Shown here piece by piece: positions 1 through 9,416 of a DNA stretch of 55,947 bases. The notes under the pieces are model-generated. The model searched no databases. It saw only the letters and a list, made by a program, of their open reading frames with translations, and was not told the origin of the DNA. The translations under genes were made by a program, and so were the position numbers. Origin of the DNA: Flammeovirga pacifica (GTDB lineage: Bacteria > Bacteroidota > Bacteroidia > Cytophagales > Flammeovirgaceae); NCBI RefSeq assembly GCF_000807855.2, contig NZ_JRYR02000001.1, forward strand, positions 3,601,746-3,657,692. Reading direction: 5' to 3'. The stretch's first letter is position 1. Every line of letters begins with the position of its first letter.

Positions 1-91
1 TTCTAGCTTCTAGCTTCTAGCTTCTAGCTTCTAGCTTCTAGCTTCTAGCTTCTAGCTTCTAGCTTCTAGCTTCTAGCTTCTAGCTTCTAGC
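1..91. repeat. Heptamer tandem repeat (TTCTAGC)n
   Basis: Thirteen uninterrupted copies of the 7-mer TTCTAGC fill positions 1-91. The array begins at the window edge, so its true length is unknown. The rest of the gap to the first gene (92-289) is AT-rich, includes runs such as TTACCTATTAGTTATTACTTA, and shows no gene. The copies are identical, which fits recent slippage expansion or a dispersed intergenic repeat. Confidence 0.95.
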
Positions 92-289
92 TCGTATTTC
101 CTTATTACCTATTAGTTATTACTTATCATTTACACCTCATAACTTATTCTTTCTAAAACCTTTTTCCATTCTCTAGAATTTAGTTTAAATTTCAGTATTA
201 ATAAAAAGGTCCTGAAATAATGATTTCACTTTTGAATTACTTTATTTTAGACCACTCACTGTAATAAATGAATACTGAAATTGAAAAAG

Positions 290-1270
290 ATGAAAAAACT
301 ATTTTCTGTTCTATTAGCCTCTATTATTATTGTCTCATGTTCTTCTACTGAGAAAAAGGACGAGAACAAAAAAGAAGAATCAAAACCTTTAGTTGGTGAA
401 GCATCACAATTACAAATACCAAAGGTAGCAGCGGGTAAAATTGATCGTATTGAGTCGTTTAAATCGGATTACATTGATGACCGTTTAGTAGATGTCTATC
501 TACCTGAAGGGTATTCAGCTGATAAAAAATATGCCGTATTGTATATGCATGATGGTTTGATGTTGTTTGATTCAACAATTACATGGAATAAACAAGAATG
601 GCAAGTTGATGAACACATCACTAAATTGTTAGGAGAAAATGATATCAAAGATGTTATTGTTGTAGCCGTACCGAATAATGGTAAATATCGTTCTTCAGAA
701 TACTTACCTCAAAAGTCAATTGAAACACTTGATGAAAAACTATATAAAAAGGTCTTAAAATATAGAATGGAGGGTAAGGCTCTCTCTGATAATTATCTGA
801 AGTTCCTTACAAAAGAATTAAAACCATATATTGATAATAAATATCCAACAAAACCAGAGCGTGAAAATACATTTGTTATGGGATCAAGCATGGGTGGTTT
901 AATATCTTTATATGCTATTTGTGAATATCCTGAAGTATTTGGAGGTGCAGCATGTTTATCAACACATTGGCCAATGATATTTCCTGATAAGTTTACTGAA
1001 AATGATTTAAAAAACGTTACTGATGGTATTATAGATTATACTGATACTCATTTACCAGATCCTAAAACGCATAAAATATATTTCGATTTTGGAACGGAAA
1101 CGTTAGATGCAATGTATGAACCATATCAATTAAGAATAGATGAAGTAATGAAAAAGCATCATTTTGATAAATCGAATTGGTTGACTCAAAAATTTCCTGG
1201 TCAAAATCATTCTGAGAGGGCTTGGGACAGTAGATTAGATATTCCTCTAATATTTTTATTGGGTAAATAA
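290..1270 (+). CDS. Lipoprotein alpha/beta-hydrolase, putative esterase (Esterase D/enterochelin esterase type)
   Basis: This is probably an envelope-anchored ester hydrolase of the putative esterase (PF00756-like) family. An in-frame TTG lies at 281, but I chose the ATG at 290 as start, giving 326 aa. The N-terminus is a lipoprotein signal with lipobox VSC and cysteine at about residue 17, followed by a Lys/Glu-rich linker. The nucleophile elbow GSSMGG sits near residue 198-203, with serine in the GxSxG centre. A His in NHSERAW near residue 307 completes a plausible triad, and an Asp around 266 is possible. The substrate cannot be told. The gene stands alone and ends at a strong terminator. 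Confidence 0.85.
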   Translation: MKKLFSVLLASIIIVSCSSTEKKDENKKEESKPLVGEASQLQIPKVAAGKIDRIESFKSDYIDDRLVDVYLPEGYSADKKYAVLYMHDGLMLFDSTITWNKQEWQVDEHITKLLGENDIKDVIVVAVPNNGKYRSSEYLPQKSIETLDEKLYKKVLKYRMEGKALSDNYLKFLTKELKPYIDNKYPTKPERENTFVMGSSMGGLISLYAICEYPEVFGGAACLSTHWPMIFPDKFTENDLKNVTDGIIDYTDTHLPDPKTHKIYFDFGTETLDAMYEPYQLRIDEVMKKHHFDKSNWLTQKFPGQNHSERAWDSRLDIPLIFLLGK

Positions 1271-1278
1271 ATAAAAAA

Positions 1279-1310
1279 ACGACCGATTTCTTAAAATAGA
1301 AATCGGTCGT
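1279..1310. terminator. Bidirectional intrinsic terminator
   Basis: A perfect 13-bp stem (ACGACCGATTTCT with its complement) closes a 6-nt loop and is flanked by A and T runs on both sides. It can end the esterase gene on the plus strand and the phosphoribosyltransferase gene on the minus strand. Confidence 0.93.
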
Positions 1311-1331
1311 TTTTTTATCTGGTGTTAAAGT

Positions 1332-1841
1332 CTAGTTTAATGTTACCACAAATTTATGTGGATCAGAAAAATCAGCTTCAACATTTTGTTTTACTGTGGT
1401 AGATAATTCATAACCTAAGAAGTTAGGAACAATAGGGAAAGTGTGGTATCCCCTGTCTACTAAAACAGCTACTTGTAACTTTTCGATTCTAATACCTAAA
1501 AAAGGTTTAATACTGTAAGCAAGAGTACGTCCAGTATTTAATACATCATCTACTAAAACAATTACTTTACCTTCCATTGTTTTAAGGTCTTTATCTACCT
1601 CAATAAACGTTTGGAGAGGGGCTGTTTTATCAATTGTAATCATAGTGATATCAGAAGGGATTTGGGCAATTTTGTCAAACTGATTTTTTAATAATTCAGT
1701 AAACTGATAACCTGATCCTTTAATACCAGCAAAAATGATTTCTTTCGCACCGAAGTTGTCTTCATAAACTTCAAAAGCGATGCGTCGTAATTTCTGAACG
1801 ATTTGTTCGTGCGATAAGATGACGTTGGTTGTTAACGACAT
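1332..1841 (-). CDS. Phosphoribosyltransferase, PyrR-like
   Basis: Type I phosphoribosyltransferase of 169 aa. The PRPP-binding signature VLVDDVLNTGRT lies at about residues 95-106, and the C-terminal part (RGYHTFPIVPNFLGYELST) resembles PyrR proteins. PyrR proteins bind PRPP and UMP, and many also have uracil phosphoribosyltransferase activity. No pyrimidine gene is adjacent, so a regulatory role here is not supported by context. It lies 22 bp downstream of rnr on the same strand and may be cotranscribed with it. It could instead be a purine or xanthine salvage enzyme, but the length and the C-terminal motif favour PyrR-like. Confidence 0.85.
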   Translation of the reverse strand: MSLTTNVILSHEQIVQKLRRIAFEVYEDNFGAKEIIFAGIKGSGYQFTELLKNQFDKIAQIPSDITMITIDKTAPLQTFIEVDKDLKTMEGKVIVLVDDVLNTGRTLAYSIKPFLGIRIEKLQVAVLVDRGYHTFPIVPNFLGYELSTTVKQNVEADFSDPHKFVVTLN

Positions 1842-1863
1842 AATATTATTTTCTGATAAGTTT

Positions 1864-4056
1864 TTAAACTAATTCAAAATCAATTGATCTCTTTTCGATA
1901 TTGGTTTCTTTGACAATCACTTTGATAGGATCACCTAATTGAAAAGTCTCTTTATTACGAGCTCCTTTTACAATCATTGCTTCACTATCAAAAATATATT
2001 GATCACCATGCATAGAACTGTATCTAATCAAACCTTCGCATCGAGTATCATTTAATTCTACAAACATACCCCAATCTGTTAAACCAGAAATAGTACCTTC
2101 CATCTCTTCACCTAAAAACTCAGACATGAATTCGACTTGTTTGTATTTAATGGATGCTCTTTCTGCATCAGCAGCTACTTTTTCTCTAGCAGACGAATGC
2201 TTACACTTATCTTCATATTCATTCTCATCAGCTGATTTTCCTTTATCTAGGTAATGCTGTAATAGTCGATGAACCAGCATATCTGGATATCTACGTATTG
2301 GAGAAGTAAAATGAGTATAATGAGCGAAACCAAGACCGTAGTGACCTTCAGGCGTTGTTGTATAAACTGCCTTAGCCATTGTACGGATAGCTTGTTGTTC
2401 TATGATGTTCTGCTCAGGTTTACCTTCCACTTCCTCTGTTAACTTATTAATAGTATGAGGAAGTTTCTTCATGCTTAAATTAAGGTCGTAACCAAATCTT
2501 TTAGCAAAAGTAGCAAATTGAGCTAATTTATCAGGATCTGGATCACCGTGTACACGATATACCATTGTACATGGTTTGCCATCTTGTTTTTTCCTAAAAA
2601 TATTTTCAGCAACACGTTTATTTGCGAGAAGCATAAACTCCTCAATCATTTTATGAGCTTCTTTTCTAATCTTTGGAGTCAAGCCAGTAGGCTTTCCATC
2701 TTCATCAAGGTCAAACTTTAGTTCAACAGATTCAAAAGAGATCGCACCATCTTCAAAACGTTGTCGTCTTAATTTTTCAGCAATATCATTAAGGATATTA
2801 ATTTCTTCTTGATATTCGCCGTCTTTCTGTTCAATTCTTTCCTGTGCTTCCTCGTAGGTAAATCGTCGATCAGAGTGAATAACAGTACGTCCAAACTGTT
2901 GTTTATAAACTTTACCGTCTTCATCCATTTCGAAAATAGCACCAAAAGCTAACCTATCTACGTTAGGATTTAAAGAACAAAGACCGTTACTTAATTTCTC
3001 CGGTAACATAGGTACAGTTCTATCTACTAAATAGACTGAAGTAGCTCTTTTTAAAGCTTCTTCTTCTAGTGCAGAACCCGGACGAACATAATGAGTAACA
3101 TCGGCAATATGAACACCGATTTCGTAATGACCATTCTTCATTTTTCTGATAGAAAGGGCATCGTCAAAATCTTTGGCAGTTAGAGGGTCAATCGTAAATG
3201 TTGTACGGTTTCTAAAGTCTTTACGATTTTTGATTTCTTCTTCAGGAATTTCATCGGGAATATGGTTGGCCTCAGCTTCAACCTCCTTAGGAAATTCGAA
3301 TGGTAAACCAAATTCAAACATAATAGAATGAATTTCGGTGTTGTTATCACCAGCCTTACCAAGCACTTTTATGATTTTACCTGTTGGCGATTTATCATTA
3401 GGTTTCCATTGGGTCATCTTCACAATCACCTTGTCACCATTTGTTGCCTCACCAATCTGATCTCTTGGGATAAAAAAGTCGAAAAACATTTTTCTATCCG
3501 AAGCAGCTACAAAAGCAAAACGATCTGAAACTTGTAGTTGACCTACATATTCATCTTTCTCTCGCTTAAGGATCTTAGTAATTTTCGCTTCAGTTCTATT
3601 CCTGTTACGATTAAAAAACGTAGTGAAAGCTACTTTGTCTCCATGAAGAGCTCTACTCATATTATTTACCATAATACGGATATCATCTTCTTCTTCCTCT
3701 CCTTCTTGTCTATCGACCACTAGAAAGGCAAATTTTGGATTGACAAAATCAACAGTAGCAGTACGTGTTTGAGAAAGTTCATTTTCTAAAGTGATGGACT
3801 GATACTTTTTACCTTTTATCTGAAGCTTACCTTCATCTGCCAATTGGGCAAGAATATATTTTAATTTATCCTTATCTGTTTGGCTTTTGATTTTAACCTC
3901 TTTATTGATTTGTCTTAAGCTAAAACTACTTTCAGGAGAAGAATTCAATAAATTGATGATGCTATCAATAGTATATTTATTTAAGCTACTTCTCTTTTGA
4001 GGTTTTCGCTTTCCTCGAGAATTTTCTTTTTTATTCTTTTTTTTGCCTTTTGTCAT
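1864..4056 (-). CDS. rnr: Ribonuclease R (RNase II/R family exoribonuclease)
   Basis: A 3'-5' processive exoribonuclease that degrades structured RNA, 730 aa, the usual size. After a very basic N-terminus (residues 1-22), a winged-helix-like segment spans about 25-88, followed by cold-shock domains to about 235. The catalytic RNB domain covers about 280-610, with the metal-binding Asp cluster TIDPLTAKDFDDAL (Asp290, Asp296, Asp298, Asp299). A C-terminal S1 domain starts near residue 650 (EGTISGLTDWGMFVEL). The start codon follows a short, divergent intergenic region shared with the TPR-like gene at 4186. Assignment to RNase R over RNase II rests on the extra N-terminal helix-turn-helix and the basic tail. 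Confidence 0.96.
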   Translation of the reverse strand: MTKGKKKNKKENSRGKRKPQKRSSLNKYTIDSIINLLNSSPESSFSLRQINKEVKIKSQTDKDKLKYILAQLADEGKLQIKGKKYQSITLENELSQTRTATVDFVNPKFAFLVVDRQEGEEEEDDIRIMVNNMSRALHGDKVAFTTFFNRNRNRTEAKITKILKREKDEYVGQLQVSDRFAFVAASDRKMFFDFFIPRDQIGEATNGDKVIVKMTQWKPNDKSPTGKIIKVLGKAGDNNTEIHSIMFEFGLPFEFPKEVEAEANHIPDEIPEEEIKNRKDFRNRTTFTIDPLTAKDFDDALSIRKMKNGHYEIGVHIADVTHYVRPGSALEEEALKRATSVYLVDRTVPMLPEKLSNGLCSLNPNVDRLAFGAIFEMDEDGKVYKQQFGRTVIHSDRRFTYEEAQERIEQKDGEYQEEINILNDIAEKLRRQRFEDGAISFESVELKFDLDEDGKPTGLTPKIRKEAHKMIEEFMLLANKRVAENIFRKKQDGKPCTMVYRVHGDPDPDKLAQFATFAKRFGYDLNLSMKKLPHTINKLTEEVEGKPEQNIIEQQAIRTMAKAVYTTTPEGHYGLGFAHYTHFTSPIRRYPDMLVHRLLQHYLDKGKSADENEYEDKCKHSSAREKVAADAERASIKYKQVEFMSEFLGEEMEGTISGLTDWGMFVELNDTRCEGLIRYSSMHGDQYIFDSEAMIVKGARNKETFQLGDPIKVIVKETNIEKRSIDFELV

Positions 4057-4185
4057 GTTTTTGATTTACATCTAGAAAAAGATGAGACAAGATTTGTTAT
4101 ATTAATAGAATGATGTTGACACAAACCCTGTTAACTCTGCTAAATTACGATAAAAACCTAGTATATTGACGATTATCCCTTTTAT

Positions 4186-5313
4186 ATGTTACGAACTTTA
4201 TACATAAGTCTGCTTTTTTTATTCTTATTATCAAAAAGTACCGCTCAAACACCCAAAATGCTTTGGGAAAATGATGATGCTCTGAACATTGCCTCGGGAG
4301 TAATGGATGCTTATTACCATTGGAATTTTGAAAAGGCTGATAGCTTACTAGTACGTTTTGAAGTGATGATGCCTAATCATCCATCATTATTTCTACTAAA
4401 ATCGTTAGGTATATATTGGGAGAACGCCCCTTTTGATTATCACAATGATGGGGCTGTAGATAAAATGTTTAAAGAGGCAGATTATTGTATATCCATATCT
4501 GAAAGTAGATTATCAAAAAATAAGAACGATAAGGAAGCTATTTACTTTATGTTATTGGCAAAAAGTATCAAAGCTAGAGCATATAACTTTAGAGGGGCAA
4601 CATGGAAAGCAGTAAGTGAAGCAAAATCAGTTTATTCTTTGACTAGAAAAGGAATGGAAATGACAGAGGATTTACCTGAGTTTAATTTTTCTTCTGGTAT
4701 TTATAATTACTATCGTGAGTACTACCCTGAGAAACATCCAATTTACAAGCCATTTTTAACTTTCTTCCCCTCAGGAAATAAGCTGTTAGGTATAGAGCAA
4801 ATTACATTCACTAAGAATCATAGTATTTTTGCATCTGCTGAAGCACACAAATATTTAATGTGGATTTATACTCATACCAAAGATGACCTTTCTATTCTTT
4901 TGGCCAGAGATATGATTTCTAGGTATAACAAGAACGAATGGTTAATCTATGAATCTTTGTTGGTTCTTTCAGAATATGATATGTTATCTGATTCGGTGTT
5001 TAAGCTAGAATTAGATAAATTATCTAATTCAAAACACTCTTTTTTCGTTTTATCAGGAAAAATGCTCAATGGGATGAGGGATTATGAAAATCAAAAGTTT
5101 GAGCAAGCAAAAGAATTCCTTTTAGCTACTGAAAATAATCTCAGTAAAATATCAACAAGAAAAATTTATCTCGAACCTTATTTGTATTCATATTTAAAAT
5201 CAATTTATGAATTAGAAGGGAATCAAAAATTGATGCAGAAATATCAAAAAAAGGCGAGTAGTACAGTCTATGGAGAAGCTATAATGCAAAGATTACAAGC
5301 TTCTCGTCAATAG
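4186..5313 (+). CDS. Secreted helical-repeat (TPR-like) protein of unknown function
   Basis: A 375-aa protein with an N-terminal signal peptide (about residues 1-20, ending SKSTAQ). The mature part is alpha-helical, with repeats of aromatic and Leu residues spaced as in tetratricopeptide solenoids, for example MDAYYHWNFEKADSLL near residue 40 and repeated KA/EA turns later. No catalytic motif is visible. It is transcribed divergently from rnr. Proteins like this occur in many Bacteroidota, but I do not recognise a named family. A role in envelope protein interaction is only an inference from the fold. Confidence 0.7.
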   Translation: MLRTLYISLLFLFLLSKSTAQTPKMLWENDDALNIASGVMDAYYHWNFEKADSLLVRFEVMMPNHPSLFLLKSLGIYWENAPFDYHNDGAVDKMFKEADYCISISESRLSKNKNDKEAIYFMLLAKSIKARAYNFRGATWKAVSEAKSVYSLTRKGMEMTEDLPEFNFSSGIYNYYREYYPEKHPIYKPFLTFFPSGNKLLGIEQITFTKNHSIFASAEAHKYLMWIYTHTKDDLSILLARDMISRYNKNEWLIYESLLVLSEYDMLSDSVFKLELDKLSNSKHSFFVLSGKMLNGMRDYENQKFEQAKEFLLATENNLSKISTRKIYLEPYLYSYLKSIYELEGNQKLMQKYQKKASSTVYGEAIMQRLQASRQ

Positions 5314-5318
5314 TACTT

Positions 5319-5807
5319 TTATTCGAAAAGATCTTTTTGAGTAAATTTAAAAGGAAGTAAATCTGAAATAGAAGATAGCTCATAGATTTGATCTGTCCCT
5401 TTCATAATTACTCGAATATTTTCATCTTGTTTTACTTCATATTCTAACATTGCTTGACGACATGACCCACATGGCGAGATAGGTATGAATTCTTTTTCCT
5501 CTCCTTTTCTAGCAGCAATCGCAATAGTTTTTATCGTGGTATTCGGATATTTTGAACCTGCAAAATACATCGCAGTTCTTTCGGCACACATTCCAGAAGG
5601 GTAAGCAGCGTTCTCCTGATTATTTCCAATAATAATATCGTTATTTTCTAATCTTAATGCAGCTCCTACATTAAAATTTGAATAGGGAGCGTAAGAAGTG
5701 AAGGTTGCTTTTTCTGCAGCTTCGAGTAATTCTTGATCTTCCTTAGCTAAATCATTAAGCTCACCGTAGGTGATGATTTCTATATTTATATTTATTTTTT
5801 TAGGCAT
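5319..5807 (-). CDS. cdd: Cytidine deaminase
   Basis: Zinc enzyme converting cytidine or deoxycytidine to uridine in pyrimidine salvage, 162 aa. The zinc site is complete: Cys74-Ala-Glu76 (SGMCAERTA, with the catalytic Glu) and Pro-Cys113-x-x-Cys116 (SPCGSCRQ). The substrate-binding segment YAPYSNFNVGAA lies at about residues 39-50. This is the homotetrameric-type core. It converges on the gene at 4186 with a 5-bp gap and no obvious terminator. Its promoter region must lie in the short space that also holds the terminator of the next upstream gene. Confidence 0.95.
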   Translation of the reverse strand: MPKKININIEIITYGELNDLAKEDQELLEAAEKATFTSYAPYSNFNVGAALRLENNDIIIGNNQENAAYPSGMCAERTAMYFAGSKYPNTTIKTIAIAARKGEEKEFIPISPCGSCRQAMLEYEVKQDENIRVIMKGTDQIYELSSISDLLPFKFTQKDLFE

Positions 5808-5841
5808 ACTTCAGTTGTTTCATTAAACATTGAAGATACAA

Positions 5842-5873
5842 AAAAGCCTTTAGAAATAAATCTAAAGGCTTTT
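5842..5873 (-). terminator. Intrinsic terminator of the SPOR-like gene
   Basis: A 13-bp stem (AAAAGCCTTTAGA with its complement) closes a 6-nt loop, and A/T runs on both sides give a U-tract on the minus strand. It lies just downstream of the gene that ends at 5896 and upstream of cdd. Confidence 0.88.
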
Positions 5874-5895
5874 AAATAAAAATATCTTAACGTTA

Positions 5896-6525
5896 TTATT
5901 TACCGCTTTTGCGTTTAACGTCTTTGATATCTTTACGAGTGTTATCTTCGTATGCTACAATCCAAGCATCTTTAACACCCATAGCTCTCATGTATTTTTT
6001 AAACTGATCAGCTTCACCGTAGTCACGGAAGTAAGCAATCGTATATTTTTTCAAGCCATCTTCGTCTTCCATCCAGAAATTTCCTTTTTCTTGGAATTTA
6101 GATAAATCTCTGTTTTTGAAAGCACCAATTTGTACTTTGTATACAACACCTTTGGTATAGTCATCACCAGAAGAAGAAACATTATTGTCCATTCTAGACT
6201 TCATCTTGTCTAACTGAGCTCTTAAGTCTGCAATTTCGTTATCTTTCTCCTTTAGTTGTTGGTCGAAAGTTTCTTTCTCTTGCTCCAATTTTGAAATTTC
6301 GGCTTTAAGACCTGAAGCTTGACCTCTAAGAGTGTTTAATTCTTGAGTCATATCACGGAATTTAAGAGGGTCAGTTTCTTTTAGTTTCTTTTTCCACTCT
6401 TTAATTTCTTTCTTTTCAGCCTTTTTGTCGTTGCCTTTACTTTTCTTTTTCTTTTGGGCGAAAGCATCATTTTCAACAGCAACAATGCTAAAAGCGAGTA
6501 ATAGTAATATAAAAATCCTTTTCAT
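5896..6525 (-). CDS. Secreted coiled-coil protein with C-terminal SPOR-like domain
   Basis: A 209-aa protein with a signal peptide (residues 1-24, ending AFAQ), then a very Lys-rich stretch (25-50) and a coiled coil from about 57 to 112 with heptad-spaced Leu, Ile and Glu. The C-terminal part (about 128-200) begins VVYKVQIGAFKN, the hallmark opening of SPOR peptidoglycan-binding domains. SPOR domains bind denuded glycan strands at division sites. The coiled coil probably makes it an elongated periplasmic linker. It is monocistronic and has its own terminator. Confidence 0.75.
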   Translation of the reverse strand: MKRIFILLLLAFSIVAVENDAFAQKKKKSKGNDKKAEKKEIKEWKKKLKETDPLKFRDMTQELNTLRGQASGLKAEISKLEQEKETFDQQLKEKDNEIADLRAQLDKMKSRMDNNVSSSGDDYTKGVVYKVQIGAFKNRDLSKFQEKGNFWMEDEDGLKKYTIAYFRDYGEADQFKKYMRAMGVKDAWIVAYEDNTRKDIKDVKRKSGK

Positions 6526-6747
6526 GGTAAAATATGTTTTCTGAAATTGGAGTGATCATGTACGTAAATAACTGACTTTTTTCGAGTTTATTATTTCGAC
6601 GTACAAAAAACATCAAAGTTTATACCATTATTTTACTCAAAAATTATTGAAGATTAAAAAAATCAATCATAAAGCTTTAAATTTACATCAAAATTTAATG
6701 TTTTAGGTGATAAGCCAAAAGAAGAAATAAATCTTAAATAATTAATC

Positions 6748-7200
6748 ATGAAAGCTGTCATTCAGAGAGTAGGTAATGCTAAAGTAGAGATAGATAATAA
6801 AGTGAAAGGAGAAATAGAAGCAGGTTTACTTATTCTTCTAGGAGTGACTCATGACGATGATCAATCAGATATTGAGTGGTTGTCTAAGAAAATTTCAGGA
6901 TTAAGAATTTTTTCTGATGAGGAGGGGAAAATGAATCGTTCTATCCTTGATATAGATGGAGATATATTGTTGATATCTCAATTTACTTTACATGCAAGTA
7001 CTAAAAAAGGAAACCGACCTTCTTACATTAATTCTGCTTCTCCAGATATTGCAATTCCATTATATGAGCAAATGATTTCAGCTTTGGAATCAAATTTGGG
7101 TAAAAAAATACAAACAGGAGAATTTGGTGCAGACATGCAGGTGTCTTTATTGAACGATGGGCCTGTCACAATAATTATTGATACTAAAGACAAAAAGTAA
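6748..7200 (+). CDS. dtd: D-aminoacyl-tRNA deacylase
   Basis: Hydrolyses D-aminoacyl-tRNA (such as D-Tyr-tRNA) and glycyl-tRNA(Ala), protecting translation. It is 150 aa, the standard length. It opens MKAVIQRVGNAKVEI, carries the active-site SQFTL motif at residues 77-81, the NRPSY segment at 89-93 and the C-terminal NDGPVT motif near 136-141 that holds the cross-subunit Gly-cisPro-type element. It is the first gene of a probable run: the DUF4271 gene starts 3 nt after its stop. Confidence 0.97.
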   Translation: MKAVIQRVGNAKVEIDNKVKGEIEAGLLILLGVTHDDDQSDIEWLSKKISGLRIFSDEEGKMNRSILDIDGDILLISQFTLHASTKKGNRPSYINSASPDIAIPLYEQMISALESNLGKKIQTGEFGADMQVSLLNDGPVTIIIDTKDKK

Positions 7201-7203
7201 CTG

Positions 7204-8343
7204 ATGCATCAACTCAGATTTCTTTATCTTCTACTTTGTCTAATTTGTGGGATTCAAGCAGTTGCACAAAATGATAAAAATTTTTATTCCCTACAGGATC
7301 AATGGAAAGTATATGATAAAAATTCATCTAGTTTCCTTCCTTACCTTGAGGATCAAAATCCTTTTGCAAAAAACTTTTACCTCCTTTTAAACAAAGATGA
7401 GCTATTTGGTTTAGGGATAGAATTTGTATTACCTGAAGGTTCTGCGGTCTTTATCAATAATCAATTACAAAAAGTTGCTGATATTGAAAATAAAACAATC
7501 TACTTTTCAAATCATTTGTTGTTAGAAAAAGTAGGTAAAGAAAAAGATATATTATTAGTAGTCAATACTGTTACTGGGAGGATGCCTGAGGCTTACTTAA
7601 CCAATTTTCAGTATTCTTACAGGACTTTGACATCCGATAAAATTAAAAACTATGAGGAGGGGATAATTCTACCACGTTTTAACTCCCAGTACCGTAGTAT
7701 GTTATTAATGTGGTCTGTTATTGTTTTTATTTTGGTAAGTATTTGTGCAAAAATCGGTGGTTTAAAAACTGGATTTGAGAGCATAATGAAAGCTTTTGAA
7801 GGAGTGACATTAGGGCGTTCGGATATAAATAAATTAAATACATTACAGCTACTCATGTTTTTAATGTGTTTTATTTTAGTGGGTAGTTTAGCCATGATGT
7901 TGTTTGGTTCCGGCGATATTTGGTTGTCGAAAGTGAATTCAGCTGAAACCAATAAAACGTATGCAGATTTTTTTAATAATATCACTTATATCATTATCTC
8001 AATTTTCCTTTTTGTTGTCTTTAGATTGATTATAATCTACGTTTTAGGAAATATTTTTGGGAATAAACAAGTTTCTTCAATTCATAGCATTGAATTTTAT
8101 AAAATGACTTGGGTATATGTCTTATTTTATTTGTTTTTATGTGTATTATGGACGTTAAATCCTCTTTACCTTTCTTGGGATTTTATGCGATATTTTATAG
8201 GTATTGCCTTCTTTTTAAAGAGTTTTTTAGTGTATATCGCTGTATATAAACAAGTAAACCTTAGATTTAATTATTTATTTTCGTATTTTTGCGCGACGGA
8301 ATTCTTACCATCGTTACTGGCGGTTAAGGTATTCATAGGTTGA
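7204..8343 (+). CDS. DUF4271 integral membrane protein
   Basis: A 379-aa protein with a signal peptide (to about residue 22, IQAVAQ), a periplasmic region to about 155, then about six hydrophobic helices (around 160-182, 215-235, 255-283, 300-320, 325-348, 352-378). This matches the DUF4271 family found throughout the Bacteroidota, commonly next to the uroporphyrinogen-III synthase gene, as here. Biochemical function is unknown. Tight spacing to dtd (3 nt) and hemD (54 nt) suggests one operon. Confidence 0.82.
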   Translation: MHQLRFLYLLLCLICGIQAVAQNDKNFYSLQDQWKVYDKNSSSFLPYLEDQNPFAKNFYLLLNKDELFGLGIEFVLPEGSAVFINNQLQKVADIENKTIYFSNHLLLEKVGKEKDILLVVNTVTGRMPEAYLTNFQYSYRTLTSDKIKNYEEGIILPRFNSQYRSMLLMWSVIVFILVSICAKIGGLKTGFESIMKAFEGVTLGRSDINKLNTLQLLMFLMCFILVGSLAMMLFGSGDIWLSKVNSAETNKTYADFFNNITYIIISIFLFVVFRLIIIYVLGNIFGNKQVSSIHSIEFYKMTWVYVLFYLFLCVLWTLNPLYLSWDFMRYFIGIAFFLKSFLVYIAVYKQVNLRFNYLFSYFCATEFLPSLLAVKVFIG

Positions 8344-8397
8344 TTTCTAATAACTCACAAACAAGTCTTAGGACTTTTAAAAATATAAATCAGAAGC

Positions 8398-9177
8398 ATG
8401 GCAAACGACATAGCAGGTAAAGTGGTGAAGAAAGCTGTAAAATCAATTTTGGTGTCTCAACCGGAGCCAGCCAATCAAAACTCTCCGTATCATAAATTAG
8501 GAGAGAAGTATGGTATTAAAATAGACTTTCGCCCATTCATTGAAGTAAAAGGTGTTACAGCTAAAGAATTTAGATCTCAAAAAATCAATATTTTGGATCA
8601 TACTGCTGTTATTTTTACTTCTAGAAATGCCATTGATCATTTTTTCAGATTATGTAAAGAACTTAAAGTAGAAGTTCCTACTGATATGAAATATTTCTGT
8701 ATTTCTGAACAAACAGCTAACTATCTACAAAAGTATATTGTAGTTAGAAAGAGAAAGTTGTTTACAGGATACAAAACAGCAAGAGATATGTTTGATTTAT
8801 TTAAAAAACATAAATCAGAAAAATTCTTATTTCCTTGCTCAGATATTCGTAAAGAAGATATTCCTAATTTCATGACAGAATCGGGAATTGAAATGAATGA
8901 AGCTATCATTTATAGAACAGTTGCAGCAGATTTATCTGACTTAAGCGATATTTATTATGATATGATTGCTTTCTTCAGTCCTTCAGGAATTAAGTCTCTT
9001 TTGACTAACTTTCCAGAATTTGAACAAAAAGAAACAAGAATTGCAGCATTTGGCCCAACAACAGCAGCAGCTGTGAGAGAGGCTGGTTTCGATTTGAATG
9101 TTGAAGCACCACTTCCTAATGCACCATCAATGACAGGAGCCATTGAATTGTATATCAAGGAAGCGAATGACTTATAA
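8398..9177 (+). CDS. hemD: Uroporphyrinogen-III synthase family protein
   Basis: A 259-aa protein of the HemD fold, which closes hydroxymethylbilane to uroporphyrinogen III in tetrapyrrole synthesis. Family-like segments are KSILVSQPEP near residue 16, VIFTSRNAIDHFF near 62, DMIAFFSPSGIKSLL near 188 and IAAFGPTTAAAVREAGF near 214. This family is poorly conserved, so the call relies on these two-domain landmarks and on the typical DUF4271 neighbour. No other heme gene is present in the window. A strong terminator follows. Confidence 0.88.
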   Translation: MANDIAGKVVKKAVKSILVSQPEPANQNSPYHKLGEKYGIKIDFRPFIEVKGVTAKEFRSQKINILDHTAVIFTSRNAIDHFFRLCKELKVEVPTDMKYFCISEQTANYLQKYIVVRKRKLFTGYKTARDMFDLFKKHKSEKFLFPCSDIRKEDIPNFMTESGIEMNEAIIYRTVAADLSDLSDIYYDMIAFFSPSGIKSLLTNFPEFEQKETRIAAFGPTTAAAVREAGFDLNVEAPLPNAPSMTGAIELYIKEANDL

Positions 9178-9195
9178 ATCATAAAAGCATAAAAA

Positions 9196-9222
9196 AGCAC
9201 CACTTAATATTTAAGTGGTGCT
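9196..9222 (+). terminator. Intrinsic terminator after hemD
   Basis: A 12-bp stem (AGCACCACTTAA with its complement) has a 3-nt loop, preceded by an A run and followed by TTTTTTTT. It closes the dtd-DUF4271-hemD run. Confidence 0.92.
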
Positions 9223-9416
9223 TTTTTTTATATAAGATTTTAATGGATAGCTCATTTATTTTATTAAATTGTATAAAAGCAATTTTCTTCTGGTTTGTGA
9301 TAAAGCTAGAGGAAAGAAAGTTACATAACTAAGCAGACCAAAATAATCTGTACTCTTCCCTTTTTTTCAAAAGGGTTTACTACCTCATCACTTAACCCTT
9401 AGTAATCTCTGATTTT

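Noticed and set aside
1-91. CRISPR array
   Set aside because: The 7-bp units are contiguous with no spacers, so this is a simple tandem repeat.
3180-3362. Several ORFs of 60-110 codons on either strand inside rnr, gldN, thrA and the antiporter genes
   Set aside because: All lie in alternative frames of well-recognised genes, have no start-site signal or domain, and reflect chance open frames in AT-rich DNA.
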